Assembly (NCBI GenBank): GCA_026014665.1
Contig: JAOZHX010000017.1
Coordinates: forward strand, 398,758-462,757
DNA from: Candidatus Bathyarchaeota archaeon
GTDB taxonomy: Archaea > Thermoproteota > Bathyarchaeia > Bathyarchaeales > Bathycorpusculaceae
Length of the DNA stretch: 64,000 nucleotides
Direction: 5' to 3'
Under the pieces are notes generated by a model that ran no database searches, was not told the DNA's origin, and saw only the letters and a list, made by a program, of their open reading frames with translations. Below are positions 35,419-44,221 of this stretch, in pieces; position 1 is the first letter of the stretch, and each line of letters starts with the position of its first letter. Made by a program: the position numbers and the translations under genes.

Positions 35419-36996
35419 TTAAAGGAATGAAAGTATCGTGGTTTCTAAGGTTTGCAGGTTGACTACAGGAACTTTTCCTGGTGTAGGAACTAATCCAAGT
35501 TTCTCCATGTAGTCAGTTTGAGATTGCCATCCACCTGAGTTAACCACTAAGACACCTCGATAATTACAGTATCCAAGTACATGGACATGTCCAGCATGGA
35601 AGATGTCTGGTACCTTATCGATGACAAGGTAATCTCGGTTTTCGGGTGACAGCATGGTTTTTCCGCCATAAACCGGTGCCAAATGTCGACTTTGCATAAG
35701 AAGCCTCATAGATTTCTCTGGATGGTCGTGATCCATGCCTGGGACAACAGAAATTATATCGTCCAAGCTACGGCCATGGTACATAAGAATTTCTATGCCA
35801 TGTATGTTTAGCAAGCATGGGCTGCCTACTGAATGTATGTTCTTTTTGCCTTTGAATGCAGTCAGATAACTTTCTGGTATAGCTGGTTGAGGAAGGGATT
35901 TGCGGGAAGCATCATGATTTCCCGGTGAAATTATTATTTCGATGTATTCTGGTATTTTTTCGAAGTACTTTGAGGCAAAGTCGTATTGTTTGTGGACGTC
36001 GCGGATGGTTAATTCTTTTTGTTGCCCTGGGTAGATTCCGATGCCGTCAACGATGTCTCCTGCGACAAGAAGGTATTTTACTCGACCAGCGATCTGGCGC
36101 ATTTCGTCGTTTCCGTATTTGCCCCTTAACCAGAGTATAAAACGTTTGAAGGCTTCTTTTTGAAATTTGGTGCTACCTATATGGATGTCTGAGGTAAGGA
36201 CTGCGTAGACAGGTTCTTGGGCTCGCTGTTGCGGTTTTCGGCCGATTTCTGGGAAAATTATGTCTTCGGCTAAAAGGAGGTTGCTGCGTGTTTTAATGAC
36301 GGCTAGACAGATAATTTGGTCAGCCAAGAGCATGAGCGCTTTCTTTTTGACTTCCTCAGGTGCTTTTTGTGGTATGAGCACGGTTGCGCTACCTTGAAGA
36401 TCCTCTACCGAAAGAATAGTATGATTCTTTGAATCCCGCTTCTCAGTTAGCATACAGATAATTTTTAGCTTAGTTTTTGGCGGTGATTTGAGAGCTTCAA
36501 TGATGGGCGTGGCGGCCTTAACATCTATTCTTTGCCGGAAGATGCGTTCGATTCGCTTGAAGCGATCTTGGAAATATGTTAGGTATTCTTCTATTGTGCC
36601 GTTTGAGCTAAGCTTGCCAGTAGCATCTTCAAGGATAGTGATTTTTGCAGGGATGTCTTTAGCAAAGGGGTAAAACTCGGTTGTGCATGGTTGCTGGTTC
36701 CCTGCGGATGGTCGTGGTAAATCCATCACTCCATCGATAGCTTGAGGTTGAGGCGTTATGTCTTGGCGGGGACTGGTTATCTTTGGCTGCTGCATTAGGG
36801 ATTCAAGAAAGGGTTTCTCTATGAACATGGGTTTGTCTTTTAATTCTTCGATCCGTTTAAGCGCTAAGTCCACGATGACACAGGGATCGTTGGTTCCACA
36901 ACTTTGGCTTAGGAACTCGAAGGCTTCGCTGTTTAGCATGTAGCCAGCTGCGATTGCTGCTTCGATTGCCACCTGGAGTTTTTCCTTTGTGCTCAT
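35419..36996 (-). CDS. polB: DNA polymerase D small subunit (DP1), 3'-5' exonuclease
   Basis: Proofreading subunit of PolD; about 525 residues from the ATG at 36996. An N-terminal helical domain (about 1-70) is joined by a Pro/Gln-rich linker (70-125) to an OB fold and a calcineurin-like phosphoesterase. The exonuclease motifs are visible: LTSDIHIGS, VAGDIVDGIG, SPGNHDASR, LMYHGRSLDD and FHAGHVHVLG. It is convergent with orc1/cdc6, ten bases apart, placing a replicative polymerase subunit at the origin. The linker contains one copy of the ACGACCAT-type repeat (36708-36717). Confidence 0.96.
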   Translation of the reverse strand: MSTKEKLQVAIEAAIAAGYMLNSEAFEFLSQSCGTNDPCVIVDLALKRIEELKDKPMFIEKPFLESLMQQPKITSPRQDITPQPQAIDGVMDLPRPSAGNQQPCTTEFYPFAKDIPAKITILEDATGKLSSNGTIEEYLTYFQDRFKRIERIFRQRIDVKAATPIIEALKSPPKTKLKIICMLTEKRDSKNHTILSVEDLQGSATVLIPQKAPEEVKKKALMLLADQIICLAVIKTRSNLLLAEDIIFPEIGRKPQQRAQEPVYAVLTSDIHIGSTKFQKEAFKRFILWLRGKYGNDEMRQIAGRVKYLLVAGDIVDGIGIYPGQQKELTIRDVHKQYDFASKYFEKIPEYIEIIISPGNHDASRKSLPQPAIPESYLTAFKGKKNIHSVGSPCLLNIHGIEILMYHGRSLDDIISVVPGMDHDHPEKSMRLLMQSRHLAPVYGGKTMLSPENRDYLVIDKVPDIFHAGHVHVLGYCNYRGVLVVNSGGWQSQTDYMEKLGLVPTPGKVPVVNLQTLETTILSFL

Positions 36997-37111
36997 GTGC
37001 CTTGCGCCCAAGCCAATGCTGGTTTTTTATGTTTAGGCTGTATGCTTTTGAGTTATTTACTGTTTGTTGTTTGCAAGTGGAATTTACAAACGGCGGCTGG
37101 ATTGGCACTTC

Positions 37112-37148
37112 CTACGACCATGCTGATAACCGTATTTGCCACGACCAT
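37112..37148. repeat. ACGACCAT repeat pair
   Basis: CTACGACCAT (37112-37121) followed 12 bases later by ATTTGCCACGACCAT (37134-37148), in the gap between divergent polB and the AbrB-PhoU gene. Same words as at 10140-10182. Confidence 0.55.
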
Positions 37149-37255
37149 CCCAACCTTTGCATCATATGAGCAATGCTTGTTTTATTCGAATTAGCTTTAA
37201 TTTATATAAGTAACCAAACGTTTAGATAGGTTATGATAAATTTGAGGTTATCTCT

Positions 37256-38227
37256 TTGAGTGAATTGCGTAAGGTTCAGCAGACACCCACAGGCACCTTT
37301 TTTGTGTGCTTGCCAAGAGATTGGGCACAAAAAAACGACTTAAAGAAAGGCTCGCTGGTAAATTTGGATGTTACTGCAGATGGCAAGTTGTTAGTTGATC
37401 CAAAATATGATGCGGAGCCGCTACCAAGGGTTGCAACGTTAGGGGTTGGTCCTTATTTGGGGCGTCAAATTGTCGGAAGCTACCTGTTGGGGTATGACAC
37501 TATTAACGTTGAAGCAAAGGATAGAATTGATGCTGAAGCAAGAAAAATCGTTAAATCGACCGCAAATTCCTTGGCGGGGCTAGAGATTGTGGAGGAGACT
37601 ATCTCAAAAATTTCTTTGCAGAGCTTGATGCAGCAACCAACTTCTCTTCCTCAAAAAATTCTGCAACGTAATCATGCCATTGCAGCCGGTATGGTACGTG
37701 ATGCTGCACAGGCCTTTATAAGTGGGGACGTTGAACTTGCAAAAAATGTTATCGATAGAGATGTTGAGAGTGATAAGTTCTATTTTTTGCTCGTTCGTAT
37801 TCTTAGGACTATTTTGCAGAGTCCTCGGCTAAGCGAAAAACTTGGAATAAGTCCCATTGAATGTCTGGACTATCGTTTGGCAGCCAGTTTGATTGAGGCT
37901 GTAGGTGATGCTTGTGTGCAACTTGCTTCCAACGTTTTGGCGCTTAATGGCACCAAATTATCAGGAGAACTGCGTCGGTTGTTTTCGGAATTGCAATGTG
38001 CTTGTTGTGAGGCAGATGGAGAAGCACTTAAATCGTTTTTGTGTAAAGACATCGCACTGGCCGAACATGTGCGCTCTCTGCGAAAAGGAATCGAGTCAAC
38101 TTGTTTAAGTATTGAGCGAGAGGCTAAGGAAAACTCAGTTGACTTGATGCCGCAGATTTTAGCTGCGGTTTCTTTTTTGAAGCAGGTTTACGAGAGAAGC
38201 GTTGATTTAGCCGATTTGGTGGTGTAG
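37256..38227 (+). CDS. AbrB-PhoU domain phosphate-uptake regulator
   Basis: 323-residue protein. Residues 1-50 form a SpoVT/AbrB swapped-hairpin DNA-binding domain (KVQQTPTGTFFVCLPRDWAQ, KKGSLVNLDVTADGKLLVDP). The rest is a PhoU-like helical bundle in two repeats. Archaeal members are annotated as phosphate-transport regulators. No Pst transporter genes are near, so the regulated target is unknown. The start is the TTG at 37256. It is divergent from polB. Confidence 0.85.
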   Translation: MSELRKVQQTPTGTFFVCLPRDWAQKNDLKKGSLVNLDVTADGKLLVDPKYDAEPLPRVATLGVGPYLGRQIVGSYLLGYDTINVEAKDRIDAEARKIVKSTANSLAGLEIVEETISKISLQSLMQQPTSLPQKILQRNHAIAAGMVRDAAQAFISGDVELAKNVIDRDVESDKFYFLLVRILRTILQSPRLSEKLGISPIECLDYRLAASLIEAVGDACVQLASNVLALNGTKLSGELRRLFSELQCACCEADGEALKSFLCKDIALAEHVRSLRKGIESTCLSIEREAKENSVDLMPQILAAVSFLKQVYERSVDLADLVV

Positions 38228-38352
38228 CATTAGCACGAATGACGGCTGCCAAATAGAATCAGCTCAATCTCAAAGTAATGTGCCCCTTTGAAAAATTTAA
38301 TATTGGTAAGGGTTAAATCTTCTGATTCACATTCAAATCGGGGAAAAACTGA

Positions 38353-38973
38353 ATGTCGACTATGGTTGATAAAGTAGCTAGCGCACTCTATTTGTCTGGT
38401 TGCGTAAAATTTGGTAGTTTCAGAATTAAGTCAGGAGCAGCCAGTCCTTACTACATAGACCTCGCTCGGGTGCTTTCCGCTCCAGAACAACTCTGCAGCA
38501 TAGCTGAAGTGGCTGCTGAGAGAATAAAGCAGATAATGACTGCTGATCAGATAGATAAGTTAGCTTCTATCGAGCTCAAGGGCGCCTTAATTGCGCCGAG
38601 CATCGCCTGTAGACTTAACTTGCCCTGTGTTATCGTGCGCAAAGAAGAGAAAAATTACGGTGTAACAGGCAGAATTGCAGGGGCTGATGTGAATAAGGGA
38701 GAAAACATCCTTTTTTTCGACGATGTCATTAGCGAAGGGCTCTCAAAAGTTGAAGGTATAAAGGCTCTGCAGGAGCTTGGAGCCACTGTTAAGCATTTGT
38801 TGGTCGTAGTAAATCGGGAGCAGGGTGGCAAAGAAAACCTTGAAAAATTAGGATATAGGGTGTATTCCCTAGTCAACATCTCTGAAGTTGTTGATTCGCT
38901 CCGAAAGCGAGGCTGCATACCTGAACATCAGGCTGAAAAAGTTATCGAATACATACGTCAGTTCCATAAATAG
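38353..38973 (+). CDS. pyrE: Orotate phosphoribosyltransferase
   Basis: Type I phosphoribosyltransferase of 206 residues for UMP synthesis: orotate plus PRPP gives OMP. The N-terminal FGSFRIKSGAASPYYIDLARV is the orotate signature. The PRPP loop is ILFFDDVISEGLS (about residue 118), a slight variant of the usual DDV-T-G-S, with E in place of T. KEEKNYGVTGRI contributes the mobile loop lysines. An ATG start is used; no carbamoyl or OMP decarboxylase genes are adjacent. Confidence 0.88.
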   Translation: MSTMVDKVASALYLSGCVKFGSFRIKSGAASPYYIDLARVLSAPEQLCSIAEVAAERIKQIMTADQIDKLASIELKGALIAPSIACRLNLPCVIVRKEEKNYGVTGRIAGADVNKGENILFFDDVISEGLSKVEGIKALQELGATVKHLLVVVNREQGGKENLEKLGYRVYSLVNISEVVDSLRKRGCIPEHQAEKVIEYIRQFHK

Positions 38974-39030
38974 GTCATCCATAGATTTAGATGATATTTG
39001 TTCACAAGCACGAATCAAAGAAGGAGAAAC

Positions 39031-40041
39031 ATGCCGATGGATCAAAAGCTTGTAGTTGAAGCCTTGCTAAAGCCCGAAACATACCCTGAAGATACAGGCA
39101 AAATAGAGCTCATACAAACCCACATATCCTTTGTATTTTTAACAAAAAAGTACGCCTATAAAGTCAAAAAAGCAGTCAACTTCGGCTTCCTAGATTTTTC
39201 CACCCTTGAGAGAAGGCGCTTGTTCTGTCATAAAGAGCTGTACCTCAACAGGCGACTCTGCCCAGAGGTGTACCTCGAAGTCGTGCCTATAAACAATGAT
39301 GAAAAAATTAAGATATTAGGCAGTGGAAAACCCGTTGAATATGCCCTTAAAATGAAGCGTCTGCCCCAAGACCGCATCATGACGCTACTTCTAAAAGAAG
39401 GTAAAATTGATAATGCTGAGATCGACGAGCTCGCAAACATAGTTGCCCATTTCCACGCCCATGCCCAAACCAGCAATGAAATAAACGAATATGGTTCACC
39501 AGAAATAATTAAGGTCAATTGGGACGAAAATTTTGCCCAAACAACAAAGTATGTAAACAAAACAATTTCGGCTGCCGATTTTCACTTTGTTCAGGCAGCA
39601 ATCAACGGCTTTATGAAAAACAAAGCTTCTATATTTTTAGATCGCATAGCCACAAACCGCATTCGTGACTGCCACGGCGACCTCCATTCAGGCAACATCT
39701 TCATTACTGATAAAATTTGCATATTCGACGCCATAGAATTCAACGACCGCTTCAGGTACTCAGACGTCGCCTCAGACGTCGCCTTTTTAGCTATGGATCT
39801 TGACTTCCAAAACCGAACCGATTTAGCAAATCGCTTTATAGAAAAATACGTTGAATACTCAAAAGACCAACAACTGCTCAACCTCTTGCTATTCTACAAA
39901 TGCTATAGAGCTTACGTCCGAGGCAAAGTAGTCAGCTTCCGCCTTGATGACCCAAACATAACCGCCCAAGATAAAGCTTCGGCAACTAGAGAAGCGCAGG
40001 CATACTTCAAACTTGCAGCAAAATATTCTCAAAACCTATAA
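39031..40041 (+). CDS. COG2187-type aminoglycoside phosphotransferase-like kinase
   Basis: 336 residues from the ATG at 39031 (AGGAGAAAC before it). Protein-kinase-like fold of the COG2187 family: IELIQTHISFVFLTKKYAYK carries the phosphate-binding lysines, and the catalytic loop is RIRDCHGDLHSGNIF with the metal aspartate in ICIFDAIEFNDRF. In many bacteria this domain is fused to a P-loop kinase (COG0645); here that partner is a separate gene at 40.9-41.5 kb. Substrate unknown. Confidence 0.85.
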   Translation: MPMDQKLVVEALLKPETYPEDTGKIELIQTHISFVFLTKKYAYKVKKAVNFGFLDFSTLERRRLFCHKELYLNRRLCPEVYLEVVPINNDEKIKILGSGKPVEYALKMKRLPQDRIMTLLLKEGKIDNAEIDELANIVAHFHAHAQTSNEINEYGSPEIIKVNWDENFAQTTKYVNKTISAADFHFVQAAINGFMKNKASIFLDRIATNRIRDCHGDLHSGNIFITDKICIFDAIEFNDRFRYSDVASDVAFLAMDLDFQNRTDLANRFIEKYVEYSKDQQLLNLLLFYKCYRAYVRGKVVSFRLDDPNITAQDKASATREAQAYFKLAAKYSQNL

Positions 40042-40049
40042 GGTATTCA

Positions 40050-40083
40050 CTACGACCATACCCTAAGTAAACTGATTTGCCAC
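40050..40083. repeat. ACGACCAT repeat
   Basis: CTACGACCAT (40050-40059) followed by GATTTGCCAC (40074-40083), the same pair of words as at 37112-37148. The second word forms the last codons of the convergent PHP gene. Confidence 0.4.
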
Positions 40084-40926
40084 CCAATCAGGAATCAATA
40101 CTGTACCCATGATGATCGGTTTTTGGTGGCAATCACTGCCGCCAGTCATCATCAACTGCTTCCGTTTAGCGAATGCCACGTAGAATTGCGTGGTTTCGGG
40201 TGTGTTTCTTGAGTGCCAGCATTCAACGCCGTCTATGTAAGGCAGCATGTTTTCCTCTATAATCCTTGTTTGTTCAGCCAACACTTTGGTTAGAGCAACA
40301 AGTGATGTCCCATGAGGATCATTGGGGTGTGCCAGCACTAATTTCCCGCCCGCATCAGCAATAAGTTTTGAGGCTTCCTCCAAATAGAGGGGGAATTTTG
40401 GCACGTCACATTTGACGAGGTATTTGTCGAAGGCTTCTTGACGCGATTTTACAATCCCTTTCTTGACAAGGTAATCAGCGATGTGTGGTCTGCCCAAGGT
40501 TCCGTCAACAGATTCTTGGATTTGCTTAAAATCTTCCTTCGTTAGGGACGCGATGCTTTCTTTTTCAAATTCTCTGTTGAGGTTAGCAAGGATTTTAGCC
40601 GCTCGCTCCTCCCGGTACTTTGCCATTGCCTCTAACTTGCTCTGCAGCGCCTCGTTAGTCGGGTCAAATTGATAACCTAAAAAATCCAGCGAAATCGCCT
40701 TACCTTGGAATGAGGGGGTCGAAAAGGTTACGTTGAGTTCTACGCCTGTAACATATCGGATGCTTGCTTTTTTTGCTTCCTCTACGGCAAGGATCTGGCA
40801 GCTTATGTTATCATGGTCGGTGATAGCTAAAAAAGAGATGTTTCGAGCTTTGGCTTCTTTGAATATTTCTTGGACAGTTAATTTTCCATCAGATGCTTTG
40901 GAATGGATATGGAGGTCAATTAACAT
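40063..40926 (-). CDS. PHP-domain phosphoesterase
   Basis: 287-residue metal-dependent phosphoesterase of the COG0613 type, related to enzymes acting on nucleoside 3',5'-bisphosphates and short RNA 5' ends. Metal ligands are visible: IDLHIHSKASDG (N-terminus), AITDHDNI, VELNV, LGRPHIA, LVLAHPNDPHG and TGGSDCHQKP. The gene ends in QFT just inside the ACGACCAT repeat. It follows the P-loop kinase gene by seven bases on the same strand, so the two are co-transcribed. Confidence 0.88.
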   Translation of the reverse strand: MLIDLHIHSKASDGKLTVQEIFKEAKARNISFLAITDHDNISCQILAVEEAKKASIRYVTGVELNVTFSTPSFQGKAISLDFLGYQFDPTNEALQSKLEAMAKYREERAAKILANLNREFEKESIASLTKEDFKQIQESVDGTLGRPHIADYLVKKGIVKSRQEAFDKYLVKCDVPKFPLYLEEASKLIADAGGKLVLAHPNDPHGTSLVALTKVLAEQTRIIEENMLPYIDGVECWHSRNTPETTQFYVAFAKRKQLMMTGGSDCHQKPIIMGTVLIPDWVANQFT

Positions 40927-40933
40927 CTTGGGG

Positions 40934-41548
40934 TTATCTCTTGTCTACACCTATGATGTTCCAATCCTTGGCATCGTCATGACATGTATCCACTGTCAAA
41001 TGCAAAACCTTCAGACTGGGGTAACGGGTTTTGATGTCTGAGATGTCGACGGGTTCAAACTTTTTCTTGTTAGCCAAATACGCATCTACCGTCAAAGCGT
41101 TTGACTCATACTTCTCCTTGGTGCGCCGCTCAATGCGTTCAACCGACACTTCTTGAGGACAACTGGTTTGCATAATTACAAATTCCATGCGATGTTTTGC
41201 TGCAATCTCAGCCGCACGCCGCCTCAAATCTTGTGTGACAAAGGTAGCGTCCAGAATAATGCCTCCTGCCCCTTTGCCTGCGAGTTCATCTGCTCGACGA
41301 AATACCTCATCATAAACTGACATGCGTTTGTTCATGTTGCCTGCAACCTTTGGGTCAAAGACATCTTCGTTCTTGAGGACTTCTAAGCGAATTAAGTCAC
41401 TGCGGAGAATAGCGTAACCGAGCAGTTTTGAGACTTCCTCTGCGGTTTCAGTTTTCCAAGTTCCTGGCAGACCACATGTTATCAGTAAGGTTTTGGGTTT
41501 GAGGTTTGCTTTGATGTATGTGGCAAAAGGTTCTTTCATTTTATTCAT
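40934..41548 (-). CDS. P-loop kinase, COG0645-like
   Basis: 204-residue predicted kinase with Walker A CGLPGTWKTE (residues 25-34), where the usual glycine before Lys is Trp, an unusual feature. ILRSDLIRLEV, GIILDATFVTQDLRRRAAEI (Walker B-like) and VERIERRTKEKYESNA complete the zeta-toxin/ATPase-like fold. In other genomes this domain is fused to the COG2187 kinase domain encoded at 39.0-40.0 kb; the two are encoded convergently here. It lies directly upstream of the PHP gene. Confidence 0.82.
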   Translation of the reverse strand: MNKMKEPFATYIKANLKPKTLLITCGLPGTWKTETAEEVSKLLGYAILRSDLIRLEVLKNEDVFDPKVAGNMNKRMSVYDEVFRRADELAGKGAGGIILDATFVTQDLRRRAAEIAAKHRMEFVIMQTSCPQEVSVERIERRTKEKYESNALTVDAYLANKKKFEPVDISDIKTRYPSLKVLHLTVDTCHDDAKDWNIIGVDKR

Positions 41549-41580
41549 CCTCTTTACTGTTAGCTTCTTTTGGATGATAA

Positions 41581-41841
41581 TTAAAGTTTTTTCTCAATCT
41601 GTAGCTCTTGCTTTTTTATTTTCTGTATGACTTTTTTCGTGTTTATGTCAATTGACACTTGCGTTATATGTTTTATGTGGGTGTGGATGTTTTGTGGCTG
41701 CCACATGGCGGTTTGTGTCTTGAGTTGTTTTTTGGATTTGGGCTGTTTTTCTTTGTCTGCCTGTGTGTAGGATATGCATTTTTCTCCACACGCGGTACAT
41801 GGCTCGATGTTGTGTTTGTCGGGTTGTGGGTGTGGCAGCAT
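41581..41841 (-). CDS. Possible small Cys-containing protein
   Basis: 86 codons from an ATG, ending 32 bases before the P-loop kinase gene on the same strand. The sequence has a CTACGEKC cluster (residues 15-22) that could bind metal, a basic middle and a hydrophilic, beta-like C-terminus (ITQVSIDINTKKVIQKIKKQ). There is no clear ribosome site, and the overlapping opposite frame (41659-41856) is hydrophobic but less likely. Not a recognised family. Confidence 0.35.
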   Translation of the reverse strand: MLPHPQPDKHNIEPCTACGEKCISYTQADKEKQPKSKKQLKTQTAMWQPQNIHTHIKHITQVSIDINTKKVIQKIKKQELQIEKKL

Positions 41842-42008
41842 GTTGAAGGAGCCTAAATTAGCACATCGAAAAAGGGAAAGAAACGGTTAAAAAAATAAAT
41901 GAGCAGTGAAGAAGTTCATGCAGGCTGCTGAAGTGAGTTCAAACCTTGCTTATGAAGGAAATTCTAAATAAGCAGAACACATACAATCCTCAAAAGAAGG
42001 AACGTTAC

Positions 42009-43265
42009 ATGGAAGAATTCCGAGTTAAAGATAAAACCCTTGCACCCCAAGGACACTTGCAAATCGAATGGGCATCCAAACACATGCCTGTCCTCAACCT
42101 TATAAAACAGCGTTTTGAAAGAGAAAAACCGCTAAAAGGATTAACTTTGGCGGCTTGCCTCCATGTAACCAAAGAAACTGCTGTCTTAGTCAAAGTTCTT
42201 GTGGCAGGAGGCGCAAAGGTCGCGCTCTGCGGCTCAAACCCCCTTTCAACCCAAGATGATGTTGCAGCGGCGTTGGCGGACAGCGGTGTACACGTTTTTG
42301 CTTGGAGAGGGCAAAATACTGAAGAGTACTACAAATGCATTGATAACGCTCTTGATTACATGCCCCAAATAACCCTCGACGACGGCGCTGACCTCGTAGG
42401 TACCCTACACAGTAAACGCCAGGCGCAAATAAGCGGCGTTAAGGGTGGCACAGAAGAAACCACCACGGGCGTAATTCGCCTCCGTGCTATGGAACAGGAT
42501 GGTAGCCTCAAGTATCCCATCGTAGCTGTAAACGACGCTTACACCAAATACCTCTTTGACAACCGCTATGGCACCGGACAGAGCACGATTGACGGTATCC
42601 TACGCGCAACCTCTGTTCTGCTGGCAGGCAAAAACTTTGTCGTCGGTGGCTACGGCTGGTGTAGCCGAGGCATCGCAATGCGCGCACAGGGCTTAGGCGC
42701 AAACGTAATAGTGACGGAAGTCCAACCTACACGCGCTTTGGAAGCAGTCATGAATGGGCTACGCGTTATGCCGATGTCCGAAGCAGCCTCCATAGGAGAC
42801 ATCTTTGTAACAGCAACAGGCGACATTAACGTTATCCGCAAAGAGCATATGCAAAAAATGAAGGACGGAGCCATCATGTGCAACAGCGGCCACTTCAACG
42901 TGGAAATCAACATTCCAGATTTAGAATCAATCTCCAATTCTAAACGCACGATGCGGCCAAACATGGAGGAATACACTTTAAAAGATGGCAGGCGCCTCTA
43001 TCTCCTCGCAGAAGGGAGATTGGTCAACCTAGCCGCAGCAGAAGGACACCCCTCTGAAGTAATGGATATGTCCTTTGCAAACCAAGCTTTATGTGCAGAG
43101 CTCATCGCTAAATCTGACAAGCTTCTGACTAAAGTTTACGTTGTACCAAAAGAAATCGACGAAAAAGTTGCCGAGTTGAAGCTACAAGCAATGGGTGTTC
43201 AAATTGACGAGTTAACTGAGGAGCAGAAAAAATACCTTTCTACCTGGGAAATGGGAACCACCTAA
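42009..43265 (+). CDS. ahcY: Adenosylhomocysteinase
   Basis: Hydrolyses S-adenosylhomocysteine to adenosine and homocysteine, relieving the inhibition of the many SAM methylases in the window. About 418 residues from the ATG at 42009, which has GAAGGA upstream; the frame runs further back but without homology. Segments seen: [20 protein letters not shown], the substrate region DDGADL, the NAD-binding [13 protein letters not shown] (GxGxxG), and the C-terminal [21 protein letters not shown]. It is monocistronic. Confidence 0.96.
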   Translation: MEEFRVKDKTLAPQGHLQIEWASKHMPVLNLIKQRFEREKPLKGLTLAACLHVTKETAVLVKVLVAGGAKVALCGSNPLSTQDDVAAALADSGVHVFAWRGQNTEEYYKCIDNALDYMPQITLDDGADLVGTLHSKRQAQISGVKGGTEETTTGVIRLRAMEQDGSLKYPIVAVNDAYTKYLFDNRYGTGQSTIDGILRATSVLLAGKNFVVGGYGWCSRGIAMRAQGLGANVIVTEVQPTRALEAVMNGLRVMPMSEAASIGDIFVTATGDINVIRKEHMQKMKDGAIMCNSGHFNVEINIPDLESISNSKRTMRPNMEEYTLKDGRRLYLLAEGRLVNLAAAEGHPSEVMDMSFANQALCAELIAKSDKLLTKVYVVPKEIDEKVAELKLQAMGVQIDELTEEQKKYLSTWEMGTT

Positions 43266-43344
43266 ATAAACCGCTCGACTGAAAAGCATGACAAACTTTA
43301 AATTGATTAAGCGAATACATGCCTACTAAGTGGTGAATCACTAT

Positions 43345-43719
43345 ATGGTTAGCAAAGATCAAGCAATAGGTGGAGCAATACTCATCGTTTGCGTTGTCGT
43401 CGCAGTTCTTTACTTAGTCGCACTCTTTGGTTACGAACAATTAATCAAACCTTGGCTCAACATAGGCTCCGTTGATGCTGTCCGCTACTGGCTCATTGCC
43501 GTACCCGTTCTTGTAGCCTTCGTAGCTATCCTATTCATAGGCGCCTGGATCGGCTGGACAATGGCGACCACACCGCCTCCAAAACCAATCGAAGAAATCA
43601 CAACTGAAATCGAAGAGAAAAAAGAGGAACCTAAAGTAGAAGAACCAGCAGCACAGGCCAAAGCCCCAGAAGCGCCGCCTCCAACCGAAGAAAAGCCAAC
43701 TGCGAAGAAAAAGAAATAA
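43345..43719 (+). CDS. Two-helix membrane protein with acidic/proline tail
   Basis: 124 residues from the ATG at 43345, which has GGTGA eight bases upstream; GTG at 43330 is in frame but weaker. Two membrane helices (about residues 5-30 and 50-75) are followed by a 50-residue cytoplasmic-type tail rich in Glu, Pro, Ala and Lys, ending in KKKK. No family recognised. The unstructured tail suggests a protein-docking role at the membrane. Confidence 0.7.
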   Translation: MVSKDQAIGGAILIVCVVVAVLYLVALFGYEQLIKPWLNIGSVDAVRYWLIAVPVLVAFVAILFIGAWIGWTMATTPPPKPIEEITTEIEEKKEEPKVEEPAAQAKAPEAPPPTEEKPTAKKKK

Positions 43720-43796
43720 TCCCTAATTTTCCCATATTCATCTTTATCCCTTCCATTTTTTCAACTCTTAGGAAAGCACCGTTTGTCTGCCGTCAT

Positions 43797-44132
43797 TTAC
43801 CGCATTTTACGTAGCATGCAGTCAACGATGTCTTTACAGGTAAGGCACTCGTCTGGGATTTGCCCGTTTTGCGAACGTTCACTTAAGTAGCCTAGATGAT
43901 AGTTGCAGCTTGCAGGATTAGTGTTTTTTTCTGAGAACGATGCTTGTACTGCCGTTTCAACGGTATTGTCCGCTTGCTTGGGCTTTGATTTTTTGGCTGT
44001 TTCTATGTCCGCTATCTTTGTTAAACAGAAAGGGCAAGCGTTGTATGGTCTGCTGGGGGTCAGCCTTAGATTGACCGTTTTAAGCGGCGTGTCGAAAGTT
44101 TTTTTGCATGCTGCGTTCGGACAGGTAAACAC
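43797..44132 (-). CDS. Small archaeal zinc-binding protein
   Basis: 111 residues with two cysteine regions. The N-terminal zinc ribbon pairs CPNAACKKTF with CPFCLTKI. The C-terminal CNYHLGYLSERSQNGQIPDE, then CLTCKDIVDCM, is a distinct pattern seen in archaeal hypothetical proteins. The middle (45-75) is low complexity. It is probably a nucleic-acid or partner-binding adaptor; the function is unknown. Confidence 0.75.
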   Translation of the reverse strand: MFTCPNAACKKTFDTPLKTVNLRLTPSRPYNACPFCLTKIADIETAKKSKPKQADNTVETAVQASFSEKNTNPASCNYHLGYLSERSQNGQIPDECLTCKDIVDCMLRKMR

Positions 44133-44221
44133 GCTCTTTTCAAATCCCGTGCTTTAACGATTATCAGATGGAGTGCAAGTGGTTAATAGTCTTGATGAAT
44201 CCGAAATACTGATTAAAGAAG

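Noticed and set aside
41659..41856. Hydrophobic plus-strand frame opposite the small Cys protein
   Set aside because: Composition (Phe, Val, Gly, Cys, Trp) is what the complement of a Lys/Gln/His-rich coding strand would give; no ribosome site.
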